Source: Pseudomonas coleopterorum (lineage in GTDB: Bacteria > Pseudomonadota > Gammaproteobacteria > Pseudomonadales > Pseudomonadaceae). Taken from it: a stretch of DNA of 64,000 bases. Under the pieces are notes generated by a model. It did not search any database. It was not told the DNA's origin and saw only the letters and a list, made by a program, of their open reading frames with translations. Each line of letters begins with the position of its first letter. The stretch's first letter is position 1. The position numbers and the translations under genes were made by a program. Where the stretch lies: assembly GCF_900105555.1 (NCBI RefSeq), contig NZ_FNTZ01000001.1, positions 1,240,001-1,304,000 of the forward strand. Reading direction: 5' to 3'. Below, one piece after another: positions 38,475 to 48,414 of this stretch.

Positions 38475-38567
38475 GGCGGCGCACGCGGTTTGTCTGGTTG
38501 AGCGCATTGCGGCCGAATGCAGTATCGAGGGCGTAACTAACGGTTCCGCTGCAAACCCTTTTTAAAA

Positions 38568-38586
38568 TACAATCGATCTCATTTAC
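38568..38586. promoter_or_regulatory. Candidate Fur box upstream of the ECF sigma gene
   Basis: On the minus strand GTAAATGAGATCGATTGTA matches the 19-bp Fur consensus at about 11 positions. It lies 17 nt before the sigma-factor start. Iron control of such systems is normal, but the match is moderate. Confidence 0.4.
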
Positions 38587-38602
38587 ATCTGACAGGGTGC
38601 CG

Positions 38603-39118
38603 ATGATGGTCGAGCCGGCGAGGGTGGACGCTCGGGCGTTCGAGACGCTCTATCGCGACAATCGCAGCTGGCTGGAGCAATGGCTCAGCCGGCGCCTGGG
38701 CAGTGCGTGGGATGCGGCGGACCTGAGCCAGGATACGTTCATCCGGGTGCTGGTCAGTTCCCAGTCGGTGGCCGAGTTGCAGGAGCCGCGTGCTTACCTC
38801 AAGACAGTCGGCAAACGGCTGCTGATCAATTTCTACCGTCGGCGCAGTCTGGAACAGGCTTATCTCGACGCCCTCGCTACCTTGCCCGCCGATGTCGCAC
38901 CTGCGCCGGAACAGCGCTGGCAGGTGCTGGAAACCCTGCACGCCCTGGATCAACTGCTCGATGGCTTACCGGCCAAGGTTCGCCGGGCCTTTCTGCTCAG
39001 CCAGCTCGAAGGGTTGGGCTACCGCGAAATCGCCGAGCGCTTGAAGGTCACCGAGCGCAGCGTCAAGCGCTACATGGCCCAAGCCTATGAGCATTGCCTG
39101 CTGGCCGAACTGTGCTGA
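38603..39118 (+). CDS. ECF sigma factor, FecI/iron-starvation type
   Basis: A 171-aa extracytoplasmic-function sigma factor. Region 2 occupies about residues 10-75 (LYRDNRSWLEQWLSRRLG, WDAADLSQDTFIRVL). Region 4 is at about 115-165 (LPAKVRRAFLLSQLEGLGYREIAERL). It is the first gene of a sigma/anti-sigma/receptor operon. The start could be the ATG at 38603 or 38606; a GTG at 38597 is also in frame. It is predicted to transcribe the adjacent receptor gene when its ligand binds. Confidence 0.88.
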   Translation: MMVEPARVDARAFETLYRDNRSWLEQWLSRRLGSAWDAADLSQDTFIRVLVSSQSVAELQEPRAYLKTVGKRLLINFYRRRSLEQAYLDALATLPADVAPAPEQRWQVLETLHALDQLLDGLPAKVRRAFLLSQLEGLGYREIAERLKVTERSVKRYMAQAYEHCLLAELC

Positions 39119-40062
39119 ATGCCGAGCCGAGTGACGAAGCACGCCAAGCTGCCCGCTCGGCGGCCCGCTGGTGGGTGTGCATGGAGTCTGGCGCCGTCAC
39201 GGAACAGGACCTCGCCCGCCTGCAACGCTGGCGCCAAGCCAGTGAGGCGAATGAGTCCGCCTGGCGCCGGGTAGCGGCGCTCAAGGGCCGCTTCCAGGTT
39301 CTGCCCCCGGCGCTGGCAATGGCCAGCCTCGATCGTCCCGGCCACGGCCGCCGCGACCTGCTCAAGGGGGTGTTGGGGCTGGCCGTGGTCGCGCCAGCCG
39401 CCTGGTGGGTTATGCGTGAGCTGCCCATCGATGCCTGGCGCGCCGACGTGGCCACCGCCACCGGCGAGCGACGCCAATTGACCTTGGCCGATGGCAGCGT
39501 GTTGCACATCAATACCGCCACTGCGGTCGACATCGACCCTGGCCAACGGCGGCTCACGCTGCTGCGCGGGGAGATTCGGTTGCGCCTGGCCAATGCCATG
39601 CCGTTCGACATCCGTACGCCGCTTGGCAGCGTGAGGCTGGATCAGGGTGAAATCAATGTGCGCCAGGACGACGGCCTCTGTCGGCTGTCGGTATTCACCG
39701 GGCAGGCCGATGTGCTGCCTACCGGTTTTGCGCCGCTCACCTTGCGCGCGGGCCAGCACGTTCAGTTATCCGGCACCGGTCCAGGTCCGATCGAGCGCTT
39801 CGATCCTCGCCAGCCGGGCTGGCGCGAGGGCGTGATCGTTGCGTTGAACCAGCCTCTTGGGGATTTTCTGCGCGATCTGGACCGCTATCGTCCCGGCATC
39901 CTGCGCTGGCAGCCGGAGCTGGAAGCACTGCGTGTCACGGGCAGTTTCCGCCTGGAAGATCCGGATCAGGTACTGAATCTGCTGGCCGTCAGCCTGCCGC
40001 TGCGGGTGCAATGGCGTACGCGCTATTGGGCCACGCTGATGCCACAGGAAAAATCTGCCTAG
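39112..40062 (+). CDS. FecR-family anti-sigma regulator
   Basis: A 316-aa inner-membrane signal transducer. A cytoplasmic anti-sigma domain (ARSAARWWVCMESGAVTEQDLARLQRW) is followed by one membrane helix (GVLGLAVVAPAAWWVM, about residues 86-101) and a periplasmic FecR domain (ATATGERRQLTLADGSVLHINTATAV). The in-frame GTG at 39112 overlaps the sigma stop by 7 nt; a nearby ATG is out of frame. It would hold the sigma factor inactive until the receptor signals. Confidence 0.85.
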   Translation: MLNAEPSDEARQAARSAARWWVCMESGAVTEQDLARLQRWRQASEANESAWRRVAALKGRFQVLPPALAMASLDRPGHGRRDLLKGVLGLAVVAPAAWWVMRELPIDAWRADVATATGERRQLTLADGSVLHINTATAVDIDPGQRRLTLLRGEIRLRLANAMPFDIRTPLGSVRLDQGEINVRQDDGLCRLSVFTGQADVLPTGFAPLTLRAGQHVQLSGTGPGPIERFDPRQPGWREGVIVALNQPLGDFLRDLDRYRPGILRWQPELEALRVTGSFRLEDPDQVLNLLAVSLPLRVQWRTRYWATLMPQEKSA

Positions 40063-40127
40063 CGCCTGTCCCCTTTTTCACGCTCGCTTGTCATGGAGAG
40101 GTAAGCACACTCAAAGAGCCTTCAGCC

Positions 40128-42560
40128 ATGCCCCCACGGCCCCCTCGTTCGTTTCTCCGTTACAGCTGCACATCCTCGGCGCACTACGCGCGGGCCTTGC
40201 CCCTCAGCCTGCTGCTCGGCCTTGCACCGATGCCCATGCAGATGGCGTTTGCCGACGACATGGCGCGTGTCTACAACATACCCCGAGGCGAACTCGCCGC
40301 CTCGCTGACCCGCTTTGCCAGCCAGGCGGGCGTCAGCCTGTCGGTGGCGCCTACCTTGGTCAACGGTCGGCAGAGCGCCGGTCTGGTCGGCGAGTACAGC
40401 GTGGAGGGCGGCTTCGCTCAACTGCTGGCCGGCAGCGGTCTGCGCCTGCAAGCGGTGGGGGAGGATGCCTATACGCTCGTGGCTGCGCCCTTGGGTGCCG
40501 ACGTGCTGGAGATCACACCCACCACCGTGACCGGTGCCGCACAAGGCAGCGTGACGGAGCAGCCCTATGCCGGTGGGCAGGTCGCACGCGGTGGCGCTCA
40601 AGGTTTGCTCGGCGCACGTGACTTCATGGACACGCCCTTCAGCATGACCAGCTACACCAGCGAGACCGCGCGAAATCAGCAGGCCCGCACCTTGGGCGAT
40701 CTGGTGGCCAGCGACCCGGCAGTACGTACCACCAACCCTGCCGGCGGGCGTTTCGAGCAGTTCACCATCCGCGGCTTCAGCCTGTTCAACAGCGATGTGT
40801 CGTACAACGGGCTATACGGAATACTGCCCACTTATTCCATCGACATGGAGATGGCCGAGCGGGTGGATATCCTCCGTGGGCCCAGCCAGTTGATCAACGG
40901 CATCTCACCTCGGGGCAGCGTCGGCGGCGGTATCAACGTGGTGCCCAAGCGCGCCACCGACACGCCGATCAACGAGTTCACCGCCAGCTATGCCTCCGAC
41001 AGCCAGGCCGGTGGCGCCGTGGACATCGGCCGACGCTTTGGCCAGGACAACCAGTTTGGCCTGCGCCTGAACGCGGTGAAACAGGCGGGCGACACTACCT
41101 GGGACAAGCAGAGCGTGGACCGGGAAATGGCCGTGATCGGCCTGGATTTCCGCGGCGAACGCCTGCGGTTGTCTGCCGATGTGGGGCATACCGAGCGAGA
41201 TACCGATGCGCCTCAGGAGCGTGTTCAGGTCGGCGCCAATGCCCGCGTGCCCGGTGCCAACCATGTGCGCGACAACTATGCGCAGGGCTGGAGCAAGGCG
41301 CGTACCCAGGATACCTTCGGGGCGTTCAATGGTGAGTATGATCTGAGCGATTCGTTGATGCTGTACGGCAGCGTCGGCGCTCGGGAGAGTAATCATGATT
41401 TCCTTCGGCACAACGTGTCGGTCATCAATGATGCCGGCGATTTCGACGTGCTGCCCCGCGACTTCACCCGTGATGAAAGCGTACGCACGGCCACGCTGGG
41501 CGCGCGCAAGTGGCTGCAGACCGGCCCGGTCAGCCACGAGCTGAATCTGGCTGTCAGCCATTTCTACATGGACTTCACCAACGGCGGCGCGCGCTACGCC
41601 AGGGGGCGCAGCAATCTCTACGCGCCCGTTGCCACGGCAACGCCGTCCAACCCCACCCGTCAGGACCCCAAGGTCTATACCGAGAACCGGTTCGACGGCG
41701 TGGCCCTGTCCGACACTCTTGGCTTCTTCGACGATCGGCTGCTGTTGACCCTCGGTGGTCGCTGGCAGCGGGTCAAGGTGGATGACTGGAGCGATGGGGT
41801 GAAAGGCGATACGGCTTACGACGAGGAAAAGTTTTCACCGTCTGCGGGCGTGCTCTACAAGCTCACCGACGAGCTGTCGTTGTATGCGAACTATCTGGAA
41901 GGTCTGAGCCAAGGCAAGATTGCGCCTTCCACGTCGATCAACGAAGACGAGATCTTCCCGCCTTTCATCAGCCGGCAGGTCGAGGTAGGTGCGAAGTACG
42001 ATCTCGGCAGCCTGGCCATCACCGCCGCTGCTTTTCGCATCAAGCAGCCGGCGTACGAGACCAACGCGCTCACCCGCACCTTCGGCCCCAATGGCAAGCG
42101 CGAGAACAATGGCGTGGAATTGAGTGTGTTCGGCGAACCGCTGACGGGCGTGCGCCTGCTGGGCGGGGTGATGTACATCGACAGCGAGTTGACGGGCACC
42201 AGCGCAGGGGCCTTCGATGGCAACCGCGCACCGGCCACGCCCGAGCTCAATGTCAATTTGGGGGCGGAGTGGGACGTTCCGGCATTGCCCGGGTTGACCC
42301 TCACCGGGCGCGGTATCTATTCCAGCTCGCAATACCTGGATCAGGCCAACAGCAAGGAAATCGACAGTTGGGAGCGCTTCGATGTGGGTGCCCGGTATGC
42401 ATTCAAGGTGCAGGGCAAGGCGGTGACCCTGCGCGCCAATGTCGAGAACGTACTGGACAAACGCTACTGGGCCTCGGCCGGCGCCTCCGACGACAGCGAG
42501 CCTGGTTTGACTCTTGCTACCCCGAGAACCTATCTGGTTTCCGCCACGGTTGGCTTCTGA
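40128..42560 (+). CDS. TonB-dependent siderophore receptor with N-terminal STN signalling domain
   Basis: An 810-aa outer-membrane receptor. A long signal peptide ends at about residue 42 (QMAFA-DD). An STN domain follows (about 46-125: YNIPRGELAASLTRFASQAGV), then a plug (QFTIRGF, VDILRGPSQL) and a 22-strand barrel ending in YLVSATVGF. The STN domain contacts the FecR-type regulator, so the receptor both imports its ligand and reports it. The ATG at 40128 gives the signal peptide. The ligand, probably a ferric siderophore, cannot be told from the sequence. Confidence 0.9.
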   Translation: MPPRPPRSFLRYSCTSSAHYARALPLSLLLGLAPMPMQMAFADDMARVYNIPRGELAASLTRFASQAGVSLSVAPTLVNGRQSAGLVGEYSVEGGFAQLLAGSGLRLQAVGEDAYTLVAAPLGADVLEITPTTVTGAAQGSVTEQPYAGGQVARGGAQGLLGARDFMDTPFSMTSYTSETARNQQARTLGDLVASDPAVRTTNPAGGRFEQFTIRGFSLFNSDVSYNGLYGILPTYSIDMEMAERVDILRGPSQLINGISPRGSVGGGINVVPKRATDTPINEFTASYASDSQAGGAVDIGRRFGQDNQFGLRLNAVKQAGDTTWDKQSVDREMAVIGLDFRGERLRLSADVGHTERDTDAPQERVQVGANARVPGANHVRDNYAQGWSKARTQDTFGAFNGEYDLSDSLMLYGSVGARESNHDFLRHNVSVINDAGDFDVLPRDFTRDESVRTATLGARKWLQTGPVSHELNLAVSHFYMDFTNGGARYARGRSNLYAPVATATPSNPTRQDPKVYTENRFDGVALSDTLGFFDDRLLLTLGGRWQRVKVDDWSDGVKGDTAYDEEKFSPSAGVLYKLTDELSLYANYLEGLSQGKIAPSTSINEDEIFPPFISRQVEVGAKYDLGSLAITAAAFRIKQPAYETNALTRTFGPNGKRENNGVELSVFGEPLTGVRLLGGVMYIDSELTGTSAGAFDGNRAPATPELNVNLGAEWDVPALPGLTLTGRGIYSSSQYLDQANSKEIDSWERFDVGARYAFKVQGKAVTLRANVENVLDKRYWASAGASDDSEPGLTLATPRTYLVSATVGF

Positions 42561-42596
42561 CTGTCCGTGAGATCGGTCATCTGTGGAGGCAGGCAT

Positions 42597-42687
42597 CTGT
42601 GGGAGCGGGCTCTGCCCGCGAAAGGAGCGCTGCGGTGTGTCAGGCGTACCGCGGTGAAGCCTTCGCGGGCAGAGCCCGCTCCCACAG
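42597..42687. repeat. REPIN: inverted pair of GTGGGAGCGGGCTCTGCCCGCGAA repeats (short form)
   Basis: CTGTGGGAGCGGGCTCTG at 42597 and its reverse complement ending at 42687 flank about 38 bp. Each arm is itself a hairpin (GCGGGC/GCCCGC). It follows the receptor stop codon. Confidence 0.85.
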
Positions 42688-42746
42688 TGGAGCGGTGCGA
42701 GCCTGCCCTATTGCGCGGTGCTGATAACCTGTGGAGCACCGACAAA

Positions 42747-42773
42747 TTGTGGGAGCGGGCTCTGCCCGCGAAG
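42747..42773 (+). repeat. Single REP of the same family
   Basis: A third copy (TTGTGGGAGCGGGCTCTGCC...) in the orientation of the first arm, just before the 3' end of the chemoreceptor gene. Confidence 0.85.
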
Positions 42774-42794
42774 AAGGCGCCGCGGATTTCGGCG

Positions 42795-44738
42795 TCACAC
42801 CTTGAAGCGCCCGACCAGGCCCCGCAGGTTCCCGGAAATGTCCGTCAGACGCCCCGACCCCGACTGCGCCGTGTGCGCATACTCCTCGACCAACTGTGCA
42901 TCGGCATGAATCTGCGCGATGTGCCGGTTGATCTCTTCGGCCACCTGATGCTGCTCTTCGGCGGCCGTGGCGATCTGATTGTTCTGGTCGCGTATCGAAT
43001 CGACCGAAGTGCGTATCTTGTCGAAGCTGTCCCGCGCCGACTGGATGCACTCGACGCTGTCCTGGGACACCTGAAGGCTGCCCTGCATCTGCTGGGTGAT
43101 CACCTCGGTGCGGCGGGCAAGGTTGCCTAGCAGCCCATCGATCTCGCCGGTCGAGTCGGCCGTGCGCCGAGCCAGGGCCCGTACCTCATCGGCGACCACC
43201 GCAAAACCGCGACCCTGATCACCGGCCCGAGCCGCTTCGATGGCCGCATTCAGCGCCAGCAAGTTGGTCTGCTCGGCGATCGAACGAATGGTGTCCAGAA
43301 TGCTGTTGATGTTCTTGCTGTCCTGCTGCAGCAGCTGCATGGTTTCGGTCGATTGCTGCAGCTCGGAACTCAGCCTGAGCACGCTGGTGGTCGCCTCGCC
43401 GATGCGCTGCTGGCCGTCGTGGACTTGCTGATAACCGTTGTCCGCGCTGGTGGCCGCCTGCCCGCAGGAGCGGGCCACTTCGTTGGCGGTGGCGACCATT
43501 TCGTTGAACGCGGTGCTGACCAGTTCCACCGCTTCGCGCTGGCGACCGGCGACTTCGTCCATGTTGCGAGCCACCTCCTGGGTGTCGGCAGCGGCCACCT
43601 GCAGATCGGAAGACGCGGTCCCGATGCGTTGCACCAATTGAGCGATCATCCCCACGAACTGGTTGAACCAGCCCGCCAGCGCCGCCGTTTCATCCTTGCC
43701 CTGGACCTTGAGCTGACGCGTCAGGTCGCCTTCGCCCTCGGCGATCTCCTGCAGACCGTTGGCGACGCCACGGATCGGACGCACGATGACACCGGCGAAG
43801 CTGGCGCCAACCAAGGCGAACACCACGGCCAGCACTGCTGCGATGGCCGCGATCAGCCAAGTCAGGTTCGAAGCCTGGGCCATCACTTCCTCTCGCTCGA
43901 TCAGGCCGATGAACCGCCAACCCAGCCCGGCCGAGCTGACGATGTTGACCATATAGACCTTGCCGTCGATCTCGATCTGAGTCGAGCCATCGCCATGCCT
44001 GGCCAACTCGGCGTAGTTGCCACCCAGGTCGGCCAGCGGTTTGAAATTGTGCTTCGCATCGCTGGCATCCACCAGCACGTTGCCGTTGGCTTCGATCAGC
44101 ATCAGGTAGCCGCTGTTGCCCAGCTTGATGTTCTTCACCAGTTCGGTCATCTGTTTGAGCGACACATCCAGGCCGACCACGCCGACCACTTGGCCTGCGG
44201 CGTCGGTGACACTGCGCACCGTGCCGATCAACGACACATCGTCCGGTGCCCAGTAGTAGGCGTCGGTGCGTACCGTGGTTCCCGGAGCGGCCATCGCAGC
44301 CTTGTACCAGGGCCGCTGGCGCGGGTCGTAATTGGCGATCTTGGGATCATCGGGCCAGCTGGCGTAACCACCGTCGCTCAAGCCCAGCGACAGGTAAGCC
44401 GTGCTCGGATGGGTCTTGGCGAAGCCATCGAAGATGTCCAGCAGGCGCCGATTGCTCTCGGTCAGAGGCACCTGCGCTGCATCGGCGCCCGTGTAGTTCT
44501 TCAGATCCCTGGCAGCGACGATACGAGGGTCTTTGGCGATGTACTCGACATTCTGGCTGATGCCGTCGAAGAACTGTTTGATGCCATTGTCGATCTGCCG
44601 GATCTCACGGCCGCTGCTGTCGACGAAGTCGGCCTTGGCCGCTTCGCGCAGGTTGAAGACGACGAGCACGGCCACCACGATGACTGGGAGGCAGGCGATG
44701 ACCGCAAAGCCCCACGTGAGTTTTTGCTTGATGTTCAT
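42795..44738 (-). CDS. Methyl-accepting chemotaxis protein, dCache type, predicted amino-acid sensor
   Basis: A 647-aa chemoreceptor: membrane helix 1 (about residues 9-29), a periplasmic dCache domain (about 33-285), membrane helix 2 (about 292-318), HAMP, and a signalling domain with the hairpin tip [34 protein letters not shown]. The ligand pocket has Tyr137, Arg142, Trp144, Tyr145 and Asp191, the spacing of the dCache amino-acid motif of PctA-type receptors. It lacks a C-terminal CheR-binding pentapeptide. The exact ligand is an inference. Confidence 0.9.
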   Translation of the reverse strand: MNIKQKLTWGFAVIACLPVIVVAVLVVFNLREAAKADFVDSSGREIRQIDNGIKQFFDGISQNVEYIAKDPRIVAARDLKNYTGADAAQVPLTESNRRLLDIFDGFAKTHPSTAYLSLGLSDGGYASWPDDPKIANYDPRQRPWYKAAMAAPGTTVRTDAYYWAPDDVSLIGTVRSVTDAAGQVVGVVGLDVSLKQMTELVKNIKLGNSGYLMLIEANGNVLVDASDAKHNFKPLADLGGNYAELARHGDGSTQIEIDGKVYMVNIVSSAGLGWRFIGLIEREEVMAQASNLTWLIAAIAAVLAVVFALVGASFAGVIVRPIRGVANGLQEIAEGEGDLTRQLKVQGKDETAALAGWFNQFVGMIAQLVQRIGTASSDLQVAAADTQEVARNMDEVAGRQREAVELVSTAFNEMVATANEVARSCGQAATSADNGYQQVHDGQQRIGEATTSVLRLSSELQQSTETMQLLQQDSKNINSILDTIRSIAEQTNLLALNAAIEAARAGDQGRGFAVVADEVRALARRTADSTGEIDGLLGNLARRTEVITQQMQGSLQVSQDSVECIQSARDSFDKIRTSVDSIRDQNNQIATAAEEQHQVAEEINRHIAQIHADAQLVEEYAHTAQSGSGRLTDISGNLRGLVGRFKV

Positions 44739-44987
44739 GGACTATTCCGCTGGTGTTGTAAGTGTTGGTCGGCAGAAAAAGACAAGACGTGCAGCGTGAG
44801 CTCTAGGCATATTCTTTTGAGTGTTTTCTAACTATCGGCGACGAACGGCAAATCTGAATGAGCCCCATCGGCGACCGGACAGACGGAGGGGTGGGTATCG
44901 AAAAGAGTGAGGGATGGGCGTTGTTCGGCGGTACTTTCCCAACCGTGCAGAGTCTACAGAGCGACCTTCCTCACAGAGCCTTCGCGC

Positions 44988-45872
44988 ATGCCCACCGTAC
45001 CTCGCCTTCCTCTGCTCGCCGCTGCGCTGGCAGCGGTCATGCAACCCTGCCTGGCTGCGCCGCGCAGCGTGCCTTCCATCGAAACCGAAGATGCCGCATT
45101 GGGCAGTGTCGAGATCGGCGAGGCCTCCGGTCGCTTTCACCCGCAGTTGAGCATCGATGCCCGCAATGGTGATTTCGCGCGCGGCAACTACGACGATGAC
45201 GCCGCCAGCCTCGATCGGATTCCGTTGCATGTCCAGGCCGGCTTCGCCCTGGACTTGCACCAGGCCGCCGACGGTAACGCCGATGCCTGGCTGGTGTTCA
45301 GCACCAGCAACGGTTTCCACAGCGCGTCGAGCGACGAAACGGTGAGTCCGCGCCGCTGGTATGAGAGCAACAACCTGCTCGGTCTGGTGGTTTCGCCCAG
45401 CGAGGGGCTGCGACTGGGCTTCGCCTATACCGTCAAGACCAGCCCGAACGACGTCTCCGCCACTACCCAGGAGGCAAGTTTCACCCTGGCCTACCAGGCT
45501 GACTCCGGGTTCGGCGCGTGGCGACCGGGACTGGCCGTCACCAGCCGAACTCAGGGTGACAGCGGCCTCTACACCCAAGGCACCCTGGAGCCCGGCATCG
45601 ATCTAAGCGATGCGGGCTTGCGCTTGAGTTTCCCCAGCGCCGTCGGCGTCGGCTGGAACGGCTTCTACGGTCCCGATTCAGGCGATCGCCTGTATGCCCG
45701 CACCGGACTCGCGCTCGAGCAACCCTTCCAGTGGAGCGAAACCCGCTGGAGCGCCCGTGCCGAAGCCTTGGCCATTTACCGCGACGGCACCCTGCGCGAA
45801 CTCAGCGGCCCTGACGGAGAAACCGACAGCGTAGTGCCTCAGGTGACCCTGAGTCTGTCCATGGCGTACTGA
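44988..45872 (+). CDS. Putative outer-membrane protein, 294 aa
   Basis: A signal peptide (MPTVPRLPLLAAALAAVMQPCLA-AP) precedes a beta-rich protein of alternating strands that ends in VTLSLSMAY, an outer-membrane barrel-type C-terminus. The ATG at 44988 opens the signal peptide; the longer upstream frame does not. It resembles unnamed Pseudomonas outer-membrane proteins. Function unknown. It converges on the SDR gene. Confidence 0.65.
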   Translation: MPTVPRLPLLAAALAAVMQPCLAAPRSVPSIETEDAALGSVEIGEASGRFHPQLSIDARNGDFARGNYDDDAASLDRIPLHVQAGFALDLHQAADGNADAWLVFSTSNGFHSASSDETVSPRRWYESNNLLGLVVSPSEGLRLGFAYTVKTSPNDVSATTQEASFTLAYQADSGFGAWRPGLAVTSRTQGDSGLYTQGTLEPGIDLSDAGLRLSFPSAVGVGWNGFYGPDSGDRLYARTGLALEQPFQWSETRWSARAEALAIYRDGTLRELSGPDGETDSVVPQVTLSLSMAY

Positions 45873-45918
45873 AAGAGGAGGGCGGGCGTGCCGTAGGCGA
45901 CGCCCGTTCCAGCAAGGC

Positions 45919-46818
45919 TCAGGGCAGTGGGTTGCCGCCGGTGACACCGAACACTTCGCCGGTGATGTAGCTCGATTCCTGAGTGGCCAGCAGCACGTAG
46001 ATCGGCGCGCACTCGGCTGGCTGCCCTGGACGACCCATGGGTGTTTCCGAACCGAACTCGGGGATCTTCTCCTGGGGTTGGCCACCGCTGGGCTGCAGAG
46101 GTGTCCAGAACGGCCCCGGTGCCACGGCATTGACCCGGATGCCCTTGCCGATGACCTGCTTGGCCAGGGCTTTGGTGAACGCCACGATCGACGATTTGGT
46201 GGGCGCGTAGTCGAGCAACGTTTCCGACGGCTGATAGGCCTGGATCGACGCCGTATTGATGATGGTTGCACCCGCTGGCAGGTGCGGCAGCGCCGCCTTG
46301 CACAGCCAGAACATTGCATACACGTTGGTCTTGAAGGTCGCGTCGAACTGCTCGGTGGTGAGCTCGGCGATGTCCTTCTGGGCCGTCTGCTTGCCGGCCA
46401 CGTTGACCAGCACGTCGAGTCCGCCGAGCGCCTCGACCGCCTGCTCGACCAGGGAATTGCAGAACGCTTCATCCTTCAGGTCGCCTGGCACGGCAATCGC
46501 CTTGCGCCCTTCGGCCTCGATCAAAGCAACCACTTCCCGGGCATCGGCTTCTTCCTCGGGCAGGTAGTTGAGGACGATGTCGGCACCCTCGCGAGCATAG
46601 GCGATGGCTGCTGCCCGGCCAATGCCAGAGTCAGCCCCGGTAATCAGCGCCTTGCGCCCGACCATCCGGCCAAACCCCTTGTAACTGGTTTCCCCATGAT
46701 CCGCCGCCGGCTGCATTTTGTGCACAGTCCCCGGCGCCGTTTGCGGCTGCTTGGGAAACTCGGGGGTCGGGTATTGGGTAAGGGGATTCTGCATGCTGTA
46801 CTGGTTTTCGGTGGTCAT
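45919..46818 (-). CDS. SDR-family oxidoreductase (YghA-like)
   Basis: A 299-aa short-chain dehydrogenase. The NAD(P)-binding TGADSGIG is at about residues 60-67. The catalytic Ser lies in INTASIQAY and the Tyr/Lys pair in YAPTKSS. The 45-residue N-terminal extension before the Rossmann fold ([15 protein letters not shown]) is typical of the YghA/GsiB-like subgroup, often linked to stress. The substrate is unknown. AGAGGAC lies upstream of the ATG. Confidence 0.87.
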   Translation of the reverse strand: MTTENQYSMQNPLTQYPTPEFPKQPQTAPGTVHKMQPAADHGETSYKGFGRMVGRKALITGADSGIGRAAAIAYAREGADIVLNYLPEEEADAREVVALIEAEGRKAIAVPGDLKDEAFCNSLVEQAVEALGGLDVLVNVAGKQTAQKDIAELTTEQFDATFKTNVYAMFWLCKAALPHLPAGATIINTASIQAYQPSETLLDYAPTKSSIVAFTKALAKQVIGKGIRVNAVAPGPFWTPLQPSGGQPQEKIPEFGSETPMGRPGQPAECAPIYVLLATQESSYITGEVFGVTGGNPLP

Positions 46819-46952
46819 AAGGCAGTGTCCTCTAAAGATTGCTCGGAGCTATACGGTGCTGCACAGCATCGGGTAGTCCTGAAAATGGAGGGCGCGTGGA
46901 AAGTCATCGTTCAGTTTTTCTGGATGAAACAAAAGTAAAGCGGTTCGCAATC

Positions 46953-46994
46953 TTGTGGGAGCGGGGCGGGCGGCGAGCCCTCTGCCCGCGAAGC
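46953..46994 (+). repeat. Degenerate REP with internal insertion
   Basis: TTGTGGGAGCGGG and CTCTGCCCGCGAAG of the same REP family, separated by an extra GC-rich stretch of about 13 bases. The rest of the 310-bp gap up to the lipoprotein gene holds no gene that I can support. Confidence 0.6.
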
Positions 46995-47131
46995 CTTCTC
47001 GTCACTTCTACGCCAAAACACCGGCTCGACAGGCGAGCTCTACCAAGACACACCTTGATTCAGAATCCTGCCTTCGGCAAAAAATGGTAACGGTATGATC
47101 TGGCGCATCCCCATCTTTTGCAGAGGTTTCC

Positions 47132-47413
47132 ATGCCATCCAGACTGATTGCTTACCCGGCCGCGGTGGCGTTGACCGTGCTTCTTGCTGGCTGTGACGCG
47201 GCCGAGAATGCTGCGAACAAAGTCATCGAAACGTCCAAGACACAACTGGTCGAAGCTGCGCGCGATACCTTCAGCGAATCCGCCAAGCAGATCAACGAGA
47301 CGATCGACAAGGCACAGCAAAGTGCCAAGCCGTGGATGACGGACGGTGACAAGGAAGCAGAGACCCAGCATTCGGCTGCGGAGCGGGAGGAGAAGGCGAA
47401 GTCGGAGGGGTGA
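47132..47413 (+). CDS. Small putative lipoprotein, 93 aa
   Basis: The N-terminus MPSRLIAYPAAVALTVLLAGC has a lipobox (LAGC), so the mature protein should begin at Cys21 and be lipid-anchored. The rest is a charged helix rich in Glu, Lys and Ala without further cysteines. CAGAGG precedes the ATG. Function unknown. It is the last gene before the direct repeat that bounds the accessory island. Confidence 0.75.
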   Translation: MPSRLIAYPAAVALTVLLAGCDAAENAANKVIETSKTQLVEAARDTFSESAKQINETIDKAQQSAKPWMTDGDKEAETQHSAAEREEKAKSEG

Positions 47414-47435
47414 GTCTGGTTCGTTTCTACAGAGG

Positions 47436-47776
47436 CACTGGCATCCCGTAGGGGCGGTCATCGGCCGCGAGGGCGCACGGCGTAATGCCTAGTACACCGT
47501 AGCGCCTGGTTCGCGTCCACGGACCGCTCCTACGGGGGGGTGCTTTCAATGCGGACCGGTCACCGCCACCAACCCACCGCGCAAATCGGCGCCGTTGGGC
47601 TTCTGGTACACGCTCAACCCGAACTCCGGCAGCACCGCCAGCAGGTAATCGAAGATATTCCCCTGAATCCGCTCGTACTCGGCCCAGGCCGTGGTGCGGG
47701 TGAAGCAGTAGATTTCCAGTGGTACGCCTTCGGCGGTGGCTTCCATCTGCCGGACCATGCAGGTCATGTTCGGCTG
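47436..47776. repeat. Left copy of the 341-bp direct repeat (REPIN plus mscS 3' end)
   Basis: Aligned by eye with 51741-52080, this stretch shows about a dozen substitutions and two small indels, roughly 96% identity. It starts at CACTGGCATCCCGTAGG and ends at CATGTTCGGCTG, after which the two loci diverge at once. Its first 100 bp form a REPIN (CCGTAGG...GACCGCTCCTACGG). Confidence 0.92.
47546..47776 (-). pseudogene. Truncated 3' fragment of an mscS-family gene
   Basis: It encodes the last 76 or so residues of the mechanosensitive-channel protein found intact at 51850-53115. Two amino-acid differences are evident (IQGNIFDY against IQGDIFDY, KPNGAD against KPSGAD). The reading frame and stop codon are preserved, but the 5' end is lost at 47776. 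It has no channel domain and no start, so it is a displaced gene end left or created by the island insertion. Confidence 0.9.
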
Positions 47777-47994
47777 ATAGGGGGCGTATCGGAGTTATTC
47801 AAGCATGATGCAGCTACCTAGCTTGATAACGACGGGAAGCGACTAGCAAGCGCTTACGCCTCCCCTGATGCGCAGCAAATATCGTGTGCGGATGCGCAGG
47901 TTTTGTCGTGTAAACAGCCTTGTTCTGTTGGTCATATCTGAAAATGAGGGCTATAGTGACCTCAAGGTAAGCAGGTTGTCTTAGGATGTGATCT

Positions 47995-48414
47995 ATGAAA
48001 CTCGAAGACCGCATGAGCCGTTCAATCAAGCAACGCGCAAGCTTGGTCGTGTTGCGCTCAGAGTTTTCTAACATGGGCAGCGATTCGCAGGTCGGCCGGG
48101 TGCTGGCCCGGTTTGTGGCGAACGGTTTGCTCGTGCGTGTTAGCAAAGGGGCATTTGCGAAAGCCCGTATCAACCAATATACGGGGCAGCCAACACCGGC
48201 TGGCACGCTGGAAATGATCGCTGCTGAGCTGTTCAAGAAGCTCAACATTTCGATTGCACCCAGCACGCTTGTTGCCGAGTACAACAGCGGCAAGTCGACC
48301 CAGATTCCGATGGGGACGGTGGTCAACACTGGGGGGCGACGTATCACTCGTAAAGTGACTGTAGGGAACAACACTTTAGTCTATGAAAACGCTCTCAGAA
48401 CAGCAGCGGGTTAG
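47995..48414 (+). CDS. AbiEi-type antitoxin (DUF6088-like)
   Basis: A 139-aa protein. The N-terminal winged helix-turn-helix (VVLRSEFSNMGSDSQVGRVLARFVANGLLVRV) and the following YAKAR-like FAKARINQYTGQPTP are typical of DUF6088/AbiEi antitoxins, which repress their own operon and counteract the nucleotidyltransferase partner. Its 3' end overlaps the toxin start by 32 nt. The start at 47995 is reasonable, but no strong ribosome site is visible. The assignment is by motif and partner, not by search. Confidence 0.78.
   Translation: MKLEDRMSRSIKQRASLVVLRSEFSNMGSDSQVGRVLARFVANGLLVRVSKGAFAKARINQYTGQPTPAGTLEMIAAELFKKLNISIAPSTLVAEYNSGKSTQIPMGTVVNTGGRRITRKVTVGNNTLVYENALRTAAG

Noticed and set aside
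42597..42773. Repeated hairpins considered as a CRISPR array
   Set aside because: The copies alternate in orientation and spacing is irregular; they are REP elements. No cas genes are present in the window.
47546..47767. The short frame considered as an independent small gene
   Set aside because: It is nearly identical to the C-terminus of the intact MscS-family protein and begins at an internal Met, so it is a gene fragment.
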